From: Achromobacter sp. MFA1 R4
GTDB taxonomy: Bacteria > Pseudomonadota > Gammaproteobacteria > Burkholderiales > Burkholderiaceae_B
DNA length: 64,000 bases
NCBI RefSeq assembly: GCF_900156745.1
Contig: NZ_LT707065.1
Location: 4,898,001-4,962,000 of the forward strand
Reading direction: 5' to 3'
Each line of letters begins with the position of its first letter. Within the stretch, counting starts at the first letter, position 1. The position numbers and the translations under genes are program-made. Positions 28,708 to 37,779 of the stretch are shown here, one piece after another. A model generated the notes under the pieces. It was given only the letters and a program-made list of their open reading frames with translations, made no database searches and had not been told where the DNA came from.

Positions 28708-29503
28708 TCAGCGCGGCGCTCGCCGCCGCCACGCCGACCCGAATCGCAGGCGCAGCCGTTCCAGCGCCAGATACACGATCGGCGTCGTATACAGCGTCAG
28801 GAACTGGCTGATCATCAACCCGCCCACAATGGCGACGCCCAGCGGACGCCGCAGTTCAGAGCCTTCGCCCATGCCCAGCACCAGCGGCAAGGCGCCGAGC
28901 AGGCCGGCCAGGTTGGTCATGACGATGGGCCGCAGGCGCAGCAGGGCGGCGCGGTGGATGGCCTGTTCGGGGGTCAGGTTTTCGCGGCGCTCCAGGCTGA
29001 GGGCGAAGTCGATCATCAGGATGGCGTTCTTCATGACGATGCCGACCAGCAGGAACAGGCCCAGCAGCGCGATCAGGGTGAATTCGATGCCGGCCAGCAC
29101 AGCCAGGATCAGCCAAGGCTGGTCCTGCAGGCTTTGCTGGAAATTGCGGGCATCGCCGCCCAGCCGGGTCTGGATGTGCGAGGACACCATCAGCTTCGCC
29201 ATGGCGGCGTCGAGGGCGGCCAGCCCCTGTTCCAGCGACACGCCCGGCGCCAGTGAAAACCCCACCCACACAGCCGCGAAGAGGCCGTCGTGGTAGACGC
29301 GGTCGTTGACCAGTCCGTTGTCATAGGTGGCAAACGCGGTCAGCGGGACGCGGCTGCCGTCCGCCGCCACCACATGCACCTGCTCCAGGACTTCGGGGTC
29401 TTCGGTGTAGCGCGGGTCCAGCTCCAGCACGACGCGGTACTGGTTCATGGCGTCGTACAGGGTGGCGACCTGGCGCTGGCTGAACGAGTTGCTCAGCACG
29501 CTG
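28708..29503 (-). pseudogene. Truncated duplicate of the mdtC 3' end
   Basis: This reads as the last third of an RND permease almost identical to the intact gene at 34711-37779, starting at the [20 protein letters not shown] segment. The upstream two thirds are missing. In addition, 37 codons (111 bases) are lost after WLILAVL, a membrane region. The deletion lies exactly between two CCAGC copies (here 29094-29098; in the intact gene 35091-35095 and 35202-35206), which suggests slippage. The last residues also differ (LRFGSAWRRRAPR against [11 protein letters not shown]). The product cannot work as a pump. Confidence 0.88.
28741..29503. repeat. Direct repeat, decayed copy, flanking the caspase island
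   Basis: About 760 bases matching 34738-35611 in the same orientation except for scattered substitutions and a 111-base deletion. With the other copy it brackets the two-gene caspase/metallopeptidase island. Similarity ends abruptly at 29503. Confidence 0.85.
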
Positions 29504-29514
29504 AGGACGCGTCC

Positions 29515-29573
29515 GCGCCGACCACCTGCGATTGCGGACAGGCGCCGCTGCGGGCAATGCCAAGCTGCGCGCG
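29515..29573 (-). pseudogene. Scrap of outer-membrane-factor gene
   Basis: This 59-base stretch resembles 26960-27018 inside the outer-membrane-factor gene. Its last 35 or so bases, including GGCAATGCCAAGCTGCGCGC, are nearly identical. It directly abuts the truncated mdtC copy, so two efflux-gene pieces were joined here. It may derive from the intact gene at 25738 or from a lost opmB-like gene of the mdtABC operon. Confidence 0.65.
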
Positions 29574-29636
29574 TGCACGAGCCTCGTCTGGAAGGATGGT
29601 CCCGTGCAAGACGAAGGAGCACATGGGTGCAGGGGA

Positions 29637-31463
29637 CTAGTCCTGGCGGTGCAAGGACAGAAGTAGATCGCGTTGCCGCAGATAGGCGTTCTCTTCGACG
29701 CGCCACGTAGGCTGTGCCGCCGGACTGGCCAGCCAGGCCCGCCGGTCCTGGACGGCATTGGGACTGACCACGCTTTTCAGGATTGAATAGCGGATCCTGC
29801 CGTCCGTCCCGAGAATAACGGTCGCGCCTCCATGAAACTCGAAGCCGGGCTGTCCGGGCCGGGGAGCCACCTGGCGCGCCTGCGTGATCTCGACGACCAC
29901 GTCCGTGGCCACCTGTCCTTGGGGGGCGACGCGTCGGGCGGGGCGGATTGATTGCACGCAGGGCGCGTCAACGTGATCGCCGTCCAATCGCGGGTCCCCG
30001 GGCAGGGCGAGTCCAAATTCCTGAAGACGGTCAGGCTGCGTGACGTACGTTCCCAGAACATGCGCCAGGGTCAGCAGCTCCTCGACCTGCTTGGCCGTGT
30101 CCGTGTCGTCGGACAGACGAAGCGCCGCGATATCCATGTCTTCGATCTTCGGCATGGCGATGCGCGGAGGTCGCCAGAGGAGGGCGTCTTCGGACAGGCT
30201 AGAGGCCGAGCTCGGATAGATGCGGCGCCTGCGGAATGCGTCTATCAGGGCGCCGCGATAGTCCCACGGATCGTCGGGGACCAGATCGTAGTCGGCAGTG
30301 ATCAAGGCGCGTAGGTAGTCTCCAAAGGTGAGGCCGGACGGGGGACAGTAGTCGACGGCCCGGACGCAGATGGTCAGGAACTGGCGCGCCAGCTTGCTGG
30401 CGGCGCCGGCAAGCAGCACCAGCAGATCGTAAGGCAGTTCGCCCGGCGGCAGCACACCAGTTCCCTTGGTGGCCAATCTCATCAGCCGCTCGGTCCTGCG
30501 CCGGTATACCTGCGTATAGGCCTCGAACACCGCACTGAGGAGCACGGATCCCAGCGCATGAGGGCCCAAGCTCCCATCGTATTGCAGGGGTTTGGTCGGA
30601 TCTTGTTCGATGGCAAGCCGAAGCGGGCCGTTGCGCCCCGTCGCGTAGCCAAACTGCGTGGCCAGGTGCGTCAGCAACTCGGACTTTTCCGGTGCCCCAC
30701 GAAACTGGCGCAGTGCCTGGGTGACCACCTCGGTATGACGAAACCGCTGGAAGATCGCGACGAGATCGGCGAATCCCTCATGAAAGCCCAACACGTCGGA
30801 AGTGGTGGGCTCCATGAAGTGCGCACGCAGCCCGTCCAGCAGGGCATGCGTGGCTTCATGCACCACGATGTCGTGCGATAGGCAGGTAAACACATAGCCT
30901 CCAGGAAGCGACCGGTTGTCGAGCGGCCCGTCCTCGGCGCGAAAGTAGCCGAACCTCAGTTCTCCCTGGCTCGGCTCGCTACAGTAGTACGCGTTGCGGT
31001 CATCGCCATAGTGAGGTCTCAAGCGAAGTTTTGCCGGGGCGTCCGCGGAGCCGAAGCCCCAGGTCGGGTTCCGGCCCAATGCGTCCTTGAAGCTGCGGTA
31101 GGTCGTGCTGCACACGGCGTAGACCATCTGCTGATGGAAACGCGGGTCCGACATGGACGGCGGGTAGCCATCGGCCAATAAGACGGCCGGAGCGTCCAGA
31201 TTGGCGCTTCGATACGTTTCGCCTTGTCCGGGATCGTTGCAATCCACTTCAAACAGCGCGCCCACGGGTCCCGGCGCCAAGGGTTCGTAGTCCACCTGGA
31301 CGGTCGCAATTGCGCCATCCAGTTTTGGAAGCGAAGGATCTGCTGCATAGATCCGCAGCCGCCGATGCAAGGGGTCGTCCTTCGTCCGGGCGTAGGGGAT
31401 GGGGGGCCGGCGCATCAACGCCGCCGCAATCTGGTAGTGTCCGTTCGACATTGAAGACGGCAT
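29637..31463 (-). CDS. Gluzincin-type zinc metallopeptidase partner of the caspase protein
   Basis: A 608-residue protein with a clear zinc-protease site: HEATH at residues 202-206, then a third ligand Glu229 in GFHEGFADLVA, the M4-like arrangement of gluzincins. I see no signal peptide, propeptide or membrane segment, so it is probably cytoplasmic. The region before the site (QQMVYAVCSTTYRSFKDALG) and a long helical C-terminal half are unfamiliar. The last 100 residues look like a separate beta-rich domain. ATG 31463 has GAGGA upstream and starts eight bases after the caspase gene stops, so the two are coupled. I do not recognise the family by name. It may be an effector or be activated by the caspase. 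Confidence 0.85.
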   Translation of the reverse strand: MPSSMSNGHYQIAAALMRRPPIPYARTKDDPLHRRLRIYAADPSLPKLDGAIATVQVDYEPLAPGPVGALFEVDCNDPGQGETYRSANLDAPAVLLADGYPPSMSDPRFHQQMVYAVCSTTYRSFKDALGRNPTWGFGSADAPAKLRLRPHYGDDRNAYYCSEPSQGELRFGYFRAEDGPLDNRSLPGGYVFTCLSHDIVVHEATHALLDGLRAHFMEPTTSDVLGFHEGFADLVAIFQRFRHTEVVTQALRQFRGAPEKSELLTHLATQFGYATGRNGPLRLAIEQDPTKPLQYDGSLGPHALGSVLLSAVFEAYTQVYRRRTERLMRLATKGTGVLPPGELPYDLLVLLAGAASKLARQFLTICVRAVDYCPPSGLTFGDYLRALITADYDLVPDDPWDYRGALIDAFRRRRIYPSSASSLSEDALLWRPPRIAMPKIEDMDIAALRLSDDTDTAKQVEELLTLAHVLGTYVTQPDRLQEFGLALPGDPRLDGDHVDAPCVQSIRPARRVAPQGQVATDVVVEITQARQVAPRPGQPGFEFHGGATVILGTDGRIRYSILKSVVSPNAVQDRRAWLASPAAQPTWRVEENAYLRQRDLLLSLHRQD

Positions 31464-31471
31464 GGCTGTCC

Positions 31472-34429
31472 TCAGTGTTGCGCGAGGACGTGGATCGCCC
31501 GGGACATCAGTTGGATGGCTTCCATCGAGGGGACGCCCTGGACGGTCGTGTCCAATTCCCGAATTTGCCGTATGGGCCCGGCTTGCACCGCGTCGGCCAA
31601 GGGTTGCAACAGCAAATGCGTTTCAATGCCCCGCGGACAATCGAGGCGGGGATTTTGCCGGGAGTTCGGCCCGAACGATTTCTCCAGCCGGGCCTGGAAT
31701 TGAGCATGATTCATGCCCGCGACACTCTCCTGCAGAATCCGCAGCGCCCTACGCGTGAATTCGCCGTTGCCATTGCTTTCGAGCGCTTGCTGGTCATCCC
31801 GGCAGGCGGAGAATTTCGTGTGGTTCATGGGGGATTGTTCCCCGCGCCCGTTCAATGCACGGGGGGCTCGCAATGCCGCACGAAACCGTCGATTTGCCTT
31901 CCGCAACTCGTCGGTCGCCTTTGCATACCGCGCACGCGTGCCCGGAGGGAGTCGTGCTCCGGGGCCCACGGCGAACCGCGTGACGGTCCCGCTATGGCAG
32001 GAATCGATGAACAGCGTCATGTTGACGCCTTGCGGCAGGTCTGCCAGCAAGCGGGCGATGTCATCGTCCAGGAACAGGGCGCCGGTGCGGAAATCGAACG
32101 GGCACAGGGCTTCATCGAATCCGTCGTCTTCGTCTCCGTCCCAGTCATCGACCTGGGTGCCATGACCGGAGTAATGAAAGACGAGCACGTCGCCAGGCCG
32201 GGAATTGCCGATGAGCCGCCTGAGGGATTGTTCTATCGCGGCGCGGCTCGCGCCGCCGTCCAGCAACAGCGCGGTTTCGAACCCCAGGTTGCCGAGAGCC
32301 TGGCCCCAAAGCTGAGCATCGTTGACGCATCCAGCCAGCTGATCGTCCGGGTCGGGGTAGGCATCAATTCCCACACAGAGCGCCACCCGGCGGCCGCCGG
32401 TCGATGAAACGGCCTTCGGGGGGCTGAGAGCGGGTGTCCAGGAATCGTTGTAGGTCACCATCTCCGTGGTATGGGTTTGCTTTTGTGGCCCAGAAGGAAG
32501 CAGGATGTCGGGCCAGTCGATCTCGTCCAGCCAGGACCATTCGGCCGTGGACGGCCCGCGCGCGGCGGGGAAGTCGACGATGGGATCGATATCGTTCTTG
32601 GACAGCACGCGCCGCAGCAGGCTGTTCATCGTCGCCCCATCGTTGTCGAAATCGCCGTGGGCGGTGGCACGGCTGGCGTAGCGGCCCGTGCTGTCCGGAC
32701 TGGGCGACCAGATGATTCTGGCGGCGTCGTTTGTGGTGGTGCCCAGGCCGAACAGCCGCCTGAGGTCTGGGTCATCCCGCAAGCTGTCCTCCAGGCCTAA
32801 AAGCGGCGCATCGAAGCGCTCTTCAAGCGCGTGATGAATCAGATAGAGCAGGGATTTGCCGTAGATGCGGGCGCAATGATCCTTGCGCTCGTACTCGCGC
32901 GTCATCGTGAAGACCGCGAGGTCTTCGACGGCGTGCTGGCTGCCGTTCCCAATGAGGGGAAGCAGGCGTTCCTTGAATATGTCGACGGCGAGGGCCGGGG
33001 CCAGGAACTGCAGCGATTTGAATCGGGAAGCGCCAAGTTGGCGCGCAGTTGGTACGAAGTGCGCATGAAAGATGGAACCCGCGCTGTGCCCGACGGCATG
33101 CAGTTCGAATTTGCCCGGATGGTCGTCGCACAAGGCCCCGAGCTTTTTCGCGACATAGTGCGCGCCGCCGCCCGTCGGATTCGCGTTCGTGGGAGGGTCA
33201 ACTGACCGCTGCGCGTTGGTTTTCATCGCGCCCCATATGTTGATGCCGCCCAGGCGCCGCGCGATCTGTTCCAGCACGGGGTCGGTGAGGTCTCTCGGAT
33301 CCAGACCGCGCGTGGACGGCCGCCGTTGCAGCAATTGCGCAATCGAGTGAAAAAGGCCGGTCTCCCAGACGAAGTGGATGGGATAGACGCCATTGCTTAG
33401 CCACCACGGAATCTGCAGGGCAGCGATCTTGAGACCGGTTGACTCGGAAACCAGGCCGCCATGGGAAAAAAACAGGATCTTGACGGGCTGTCCACCGGCT
33501 TCCCGCAGGGCGCGTGGTAGGTGGTCGCCGAATATCGCGTCGACGTCCTCGGGCGTGGTGGTCATCATCCCGTTGTGGGAAAACCGCCCGGCGGTCAGGT
33601 TGACCACGTGGGGGCGCAGCCGGGCCAGATCGGCGCTGGACAGGCTGTCGCGCGGGCGTACGGGGCTTTCGAACGCAGACGTGTGTCCGTTGGCGGCTCC
33701 GTCAGTTCTCGCCCCGTATGTCGGGTAGCCGCCGTCATGCCCATGTGCCCCATTGCCGTCGTGCGGCTCGGCGTCTGCGGATTCGGTAAGTCCCATGTCG
33801 GATCGATGCAGGGACTGAATGGCTTCCTCCACGATGAATCCCGATTCAGTCGGAAAGGGCCGAATCGCTCGTCCTTGGGGCGAAAGCCCCTCGTCCTTCG
33901 CGTGGCGCAGGCGATAGTCGGCGAGGTCGGCGAGGAGCTGCGGGTAGCGGATGGCACCGCCAGGACAAGACTTCGAGGACATCATGTTGTGAAAGCGCAG
34001 CGCCCGGTCGGGCAGGTTGAAATGGCGCAGCACGGCGTCGATCACGCCCAGGGTAGTCTCCTTCTGCGGTCCATCGAAGAGATCGACGCCGGCATCGAAG
34101 TCGCCGATCATCTCGAACATGAACGGTCCCTGGTTGCGGGTGCCATTGTGACCGGCTGCGCTCGCTGGCGGGGTGTTCCAATTCCTGCCGAGCCAGATGA
34201 ACCCTTCCGGGTCGATGGTCACGTGCTGGGCGATGTCGGCCCATCCGTTGGTCTGGGTATGGTGGCGCCACATCCCCACGATCGTCTCGTGGCCTCGAAA
34301 ATCCTGTCTGCGGGGGCGCCATGTGTGGTGCATGTGCACCTCGTCGATGGCGCGCGTGAAGGCAAACTGCTTGATGATTTGTTGGAATTGCGCCAGCGAG
34401 ACACGTTTGAAAGTGGGAGTGGCCATCAT
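31472..34429 (-). CDS. Three-domain protein: T7-lysozyme-type amidase, alpha/beta hydrolase and caspase
   Basis: 985 residues. Residues 25-180 form an N-acetylmuramoyl-L-alanine amidase (PGRP-like) domain. His34 or His35 (VHMHHTWRP), His147 and Cys155 (FHNMMSSKSCPGG), with Lys153, reproduce the zinc ligands, lysine and spacing of T7 lysozyme. Residues 181-270 are a low-complexity linker. Residues 315-560 look like an alpha/beta hydrolase, with FFSHGGLVSES and a nucleophile elbow VGHSAGS (Ser449). Residues 680-940 are a peptidase C14 caspase domain, starting RRVALCVGIDAYP, with catalytic His756 (HYSGHGTQ) and Cys811 (IDSCHSGT). There is no signal peptide or membrane helix. GGAG precedes ATG 34429. 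It is the first gene of a two-gene operon. I know of no named system with this architecture. Confidence 0.9.
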   Translation of the reverse strand: MMATPTFKRVSLAQFQQIIKQFAFTRAIDEVHMHHTWRPRRQDFRGHETIVGMWRHHTQTNGWADIAQHVTIDPEGFIWLGRNWNTPPASAAGHNGTRNQGPFMFEMIGDFDAGVDLFDGPQKETTLGVIDAVLRHFNLPDRALRFHNMMSSKSCPGGAIRYPQLLADLADYRLRHAKDEGLSPQGRAIRPFPTESGFIVEEAIQSLHRSDMGLTESADAEPHDGNGAHGHDGGYPTYGARTDGAANGHTSAFESPVRPRDSLSSADLARLRPHVVNLTAGRFSHNGMMTTTPEDVDAIFGDHLPRALREAGGQPVKILFFSHGGLVSESTGLKIAALQIPWWLSNGVYPIHFVWETGLFHSIAQLLQRRPSTRGLDPRDLTDPVLEQIARRLGGINIWGAMKTNAQRSVDPPTNANPTGGGAHYVAKKLGALCDDHPGKFELHAVGHSAGSIFHAHFVPTARQLGASRFKSLQFLAPALAVDIFKERLLPLIGNGSQHAVEDLAVFTMTREYERKDHCARIYGKSLLYLIHHALEERFDAPLLGLEDSLRDDPDLRRLFGLGTTTNDAARIIWSPSPDSTGRYASRATAHGDFDNDGATMNSLLRRVLSKNDIDPIVDFPAARGPSTAEWSWLDEIDWPDILLPSGPQKQTHTTEMVTYNDSWTPALSPPKAVSSTGGRRVALCVGIDAYPDPDDQLAGCVNDAQLWGQALGNLGFETALLLDGGASRAAIEQSLRRLIGNSRPGDVLVFHYSGHGTQVDDWDGDEDDGFDEALCPFDFRTGALFLDDDIARLLADLPQGVNMTLFIDSCHSGTVTRFAVGPGARLPPGTRARYAKATDELRKANRRFRAALRAPRALNGRGEQSPMNHTKFSACRDDQQALESNGNGEFTRRALRILQESVAGMNHAQFQARLEKSFGPNSRQNPRLDCPRGIETHLLLQPLADAVQAGPIRQIRELDTTVQGVPSMEAIQLMSRAIHVLAQH

Positions 34430-34710
34430 GGAACTCCAGATATCGAGCCTGCATTGGGGGAACGACTGCGCGTATCGTCATGTCTATGGCTGTGCCGGCG
34501 CCATGCTTGGAGGACAACGATGGCTAGACAACGGTGCCGAGTGCCGCGACTATCGTTTTTGAGGCGCTGATGGAATCAGCCGGATTCCCGTGATCCCACG
34601 CAATGTCGTTCTTTTAAATCCCGCGCGAGCGGCGCGACATACCAAAATATGAGTATGGAGCCTCGTTGGCCACGATCGACGTTCCGATCGCAGGCCGCCT
34701 GGATGGCAGG
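34430..34710. other. 281-base gap upstream of the caspase operon
   Basis: The gap between the caspase operon and the 3' end of mdtC. It is less GC-rich than its surroundings (for example CATACCAAAATATGAGTATG near 34638-34657 and TTCTTTTAAAT near 34611) and should hold the caspase operon promoter. I could not fix convincing -35 and -10 elements. No small gene is evident. Confidence 0.4.
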
Positions 34711-37700
34711 CTAGGTACGCAAGCTGGCGCGCGCGCGAAGGCGCAACCGCAGTCTTTCCAACGCCAGATACACGATCGGCGTCGTATACAAGGTCAGGAA
34801 CTGGCTGATCATCAACCCGCCCACGATGGCGACGCCGAGCGGGCGGCGCAGTTCAGAGCCTTCGCCCATGCCTAGCACCAGCGGCAAGGCGCCGAGCAGG
34901 CCGGCCAGGTTGGTCATGACGATGGGCCGCAGGCGCAGCAGGGCGGCGCGGTGGATGGCCTGTTCGGGGGTCAGGTTTTCGCGCCGCTCCAGGCTGAGGG
35001 CGAAGTCGATCATCAGGATGGCGTTTTTCATGACGATGCCGACCAGCAGGAACAGGCCCAGCAGCGCGATCAGGGTGAATTCGATGCCGGCCAGCCGCAG
35101 CGCCAGCAGCGCGCCCACGCCCGCGGAGGGCAGCGTGGACAGGATGGTCAGCGGATGCAGGGGGCTTTCATACAGGATGCCCAGCACCAGGTAGATGGCG
35201 ACCAGCACGGCCAGGATCAGCCAGGGCTGGTCCTGCAGGCTTTGCTGGAAATTGCGCGCATCGCCGCCCAGCCGGGTCTGGATGTGCGAGGGCACCATCA
35301 GTTTCGCCATGGCGGCGTCGATGGCGGCCAGGCCCTGTTCCAGCGACACGCCCGGCGCCAATGAAAACCCCACCCACACGGCCGCGAACAGGCCGTCGTG
35401 GTAGACGCGGTCGTTGACCAGCCCGTTGTCGTAGGTGGCAAAGGCGGTCAGCGGAACGCGGCTGCCGTCCGCCGCCACCACATGCACCTGCTCCAGGACT
35501 TCGGGGTCTTCGGTGTAGCGCGGGTCCAGCTCCAGCACGACGCGGTACTGGTTCATGGCGTCGTACAGGGTGGCGACCTGGCGCTGGCTGAATGAATTGC
35601 TCAGCACGCTGCTGACGGTCTCCATGTCCACCCCCAGCCGTTGCGCGGCGCTGCGGTCGATGTCGATCACGACCTGCTGCGTGGCGCCGTCGCCCTGGGC
35701 GTCCACGTCGCGCAGTTCGGGGATGTCCTGCATGGCGCGGGAGATCTTGCGCGACCATTCGCGCAAAGCCGGCACGTCGCTGGCCATGATGGCCAGTTCG
35801 TGGTCGCCGGAATTGCCGAGGCCGCCGGGCATGCGCAGGTCCTGGTCCACGTTCAGGAAGAACATTCCGCCCGGCACCGCGGGGGTGTTCATGCGCATCC
35901 AGTTGATGACCTCGGTGGAGGTCTCCCGACGTTCGGACGCGGGCTTCAGGCGGATCAGGAAGAGCGAATTGCTGATGCCCAGGCCGCCGCCGTTGTAGCC
36001 GATGACGTCCTGCACCGCCGGGTGCCTGAGCACCAGTTGCCGGTACTGGTCGATCTTGGGCTGCATGACCTGGAACGAAAAGCCGTCGTCGCCGCGCACG
36101 AAGCCCATGAGCTGGCCGGTGTCCTGGACGGGCAGAAAGCCCTTGGGGGCCTGCACGTACAGGTAGACATTCAGGCCGACGACGCCGGCCAGGATCAGCA
36201 GCGTCAGCCGGGCATGGCCCAGCACGCGCGCCAGCGACGTCCCGTACCAGTGGTGCACGCGGGCAAAGGCCGCCTGCAGGCGCGAAGGCCGCGGCGCGAC
36301 GTGGCCCGCGGGGCGCAGCCAGCGCGCGCACAGCGCCGGGATGATCGCCACCGATACCACCAGCGAAATCACGGTGGCGGCCACCAGCGTGATGGAGAAC
36401 TCGCGGAATAGCCGCTCCACCAGGCCGCCCATGAAGAGGATGGACACGAAGACCACGCTCAGCGCCACCGTCATGGCGACCAGGGTGAAGCCCACTTCGC
36501 GCACGCCGCGCAGCGCGGCCTTGACCGGGGTGAGCCCGCGTTCGAGGTGGCGCGAGATGTTCTCCAGCACGACGATGGCGTCGTCCACCACCAGCCCCGC
36601 CGCCACGATCAGTGCCATCAGCGACAGGTTGTTCAGCGAAAAGCCCCACGCGAACATGACGGCAAACGTGGCGATCAGGCACACGGGAATCGCCACGCTG
36701 GGAATCGCGGCGGCGCGGGCGTTGCCCAGGAACAGCCACACCACCAGGATCACCAGCCCGGCGGCCAGCCCCAAGGTGATGTGGGCTTCGCGCAGCGTGG
36801 CCTTGATGCCGGGCGAACGGTCCAGCGCCACGGTCAGGTCCACGTCGGCGGGCATCAGCTGGCGCAGGCCCGGCAGCGCCTGGTTGATGGCGTCGATGGT
36901 TTCGATGATGTTCGAACCTGGCTGGCGGCTGATCGTCAGCACCACCGCCGGATTGCCGTTGTGGAAACCGCTGCTGTAGCGGTTTTCGACCGAATCGCTG
37001 ACGCGCGCCACCTGCGACAGCCGGATCACGGCGCCGTCCTGGTAGCGCACGATCAGGCTGTCGTAGTCGCGCGCGCGGCGCGGCTGCTCGGGCGTGCCGA
37101 CTTCCCAGCGCCGCGCGGCCGAATCGAGCTGGCCTTGCGGGCCCATGGGCGCGGCGTCCGAAATCGCCTCCCGCACGTCGTCCAGCGCCACGCCGTAGTG
37201 GGCCAGCGCATTGGGATTGACCTGCACCCGCACCGCGGGCAGCGAGCTGCCGCCCAGGGTCACTTCGCCCACGCCGCCGATCTGCGAAATCTTCTGCGCC
37301 AGCACCGTTGACCCCAGGTCGTAGAGCTGGCCGGCGGGCCGGGTGGGGGAGCTGATCGCCAGCGCCATAATGGGCGCCTGCGACGGGTTGACCTTGCGGT
37401 AGGTGGGATTGCCCGGCATGCCCGCGGGCAGTTCGGCCCGCGCGGCGTTGATCGCGGCCTGCACGTCGCGCGCGGCTTCGTCGATGTTGCGGTCCAGCTC
37501 GAACTGGAGCTGCACGCGGGTCGATCCCTGGTTGCTGGATGAACTCATGGAACTGACGCCCGCGATGCTGCCCAGCGCCCGCTCCAGCGGCGCGGCTACG
37601 GTGCTGGCCATGCTCTCGGGGCTGGCGCCCGGCAGGTCGGCCCGCACCTCGATGGTCGGAAAATCCACCTGGGGCAGCGGCGCCACCGGCAGCAGCCGCC

Positions 37701-37779
37701 AGGCGACGGCGCCAAGCAGGGTCAGCGCCAGCGCCAGGAAAATGCAGGCGACCGGCCGGTGCAGCAGCGCCCGGATCAT
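34711..37779 (-). CDS. mdtC: RND multidrug efflux permease, MdtC/MuxC type
   Basis: A 1022-residue inner-membrane proton-driven pump subunit with 12 membrane segments and two large periplasmic loops. Proton-relay acidic residues lie in [14 protein letters not shown] in the fourth segment. The start overlaps mdtB by four bases. In the MdtABC/MuxABC type two different RND subunits work together as a heterotrimer. The 3' third is duplicated, in decayed form, at 28741-29503. No outer-membrane factor follows, unlike muxABC-opmB; instead the caspase island lies downstream. Confidence 0.93.
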   Translation of the reverse strand: MIRALLHRPVACIFLALALTLLGAVAWRLLPVAPLPQVDFPTIEVRADLPGASPESMASTVAAPLERALGSIAGVSSMSSSSNQGSTRVQLQFELDRNIDEAARDVQAAINAARAELPAGMPGNPTYRKVNPSQAPIMALAISSPTRPAGQLYDLGSTVLAQKISQIGGVGEVTLGGSSLPAVRVQVNPNALAHYGVALDDVREAISDAAPMGPQGQLDSAARRWEVGTPEQPRRARDYDSLIVRYQDGAVIRLSQVARVSDSVENRYSSGFHNGNPAVVLTISRQPGSNIIETIDAINQALPGLRQLMPADVDLTVALDRSPGIKATLREAHITLGLAAGLVILVVWLFLGNARAAAIPSVAIPVCLIATFAVMFAWGFSLNNLSLMALIVAAGLVVDDAIVVLENISRHLERGLTPVKAALRGVREVGFTLVAMTVALSVVFVSILFMGGLVERLFREFSITLVAATVISLVVSVAIIPALCARWLRPAGHVAPRPSRLQAAFARVHHWYGTSLARVLGHARLTLLILAGVVGLNVYLYVQAPKGFLPVQDTGQLMGFVRGDDGFSFQVMQPKIDQYRQLVLRHPAVQDVIGYNGGGLGISNSLFLIRLKPASERRETSTEVINWMRMNTPAVPGGMFFLNVDQDLRMPGGLGNSGDHELAIMASDVPALREWSRKISRAMQDIPELRDVDAQGDGATQQVVIDIDRSAAQRLGVDMETVSSVLSNSFSQRQVATLYDAMNQYRVVLELDPRYTEDPEVLEQVHVVAADGSRVPLTAFATYDNGLVNDRVYHDGLFAAVWVGFSLAPGVSLEQGLAAIDAAMAKLMVPSHIQTRLGGDARNFQQSLQDQPWLILAVLVAIYLVLGILYESPLHPLTILSTLPSAGVGALLALRLAGIEFTLIALLGLFLLVGIVMKNAILMIDFALSLERRENLTPEQAIHRAALLRLRPIVMTNLAGLLGALPLVLGMGEGSELRRPLGVAIVGGLMISQFLTLYTTPIVYLALERLRLRLRARASLRT
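34738..35611. repeat. Direct repeat, intact copy, at the 3' end of mdtC
   Basis: The last 870 or so bases of mdtC, matched by the degraded copy at 28741-29503. This copy includes the 111 bases missing from the other and remains part of a full-length gene. Confidence 0.85.

Noticed and set aside
28708-29706. Reading the RND fragment as an intact 332-residue permease gene
   Set aside because: The first 70 residues are unrelated sequence from the junction, two thirds of the family length is missing, and an internal membrane region is deleted.
34611-34657. A sigma-70 promoter for the caspase operon
   Set aside because: AT-rich hexamers exist, but the best -35/-10 pairing I found has about 21 bases between elements, too long to claim.
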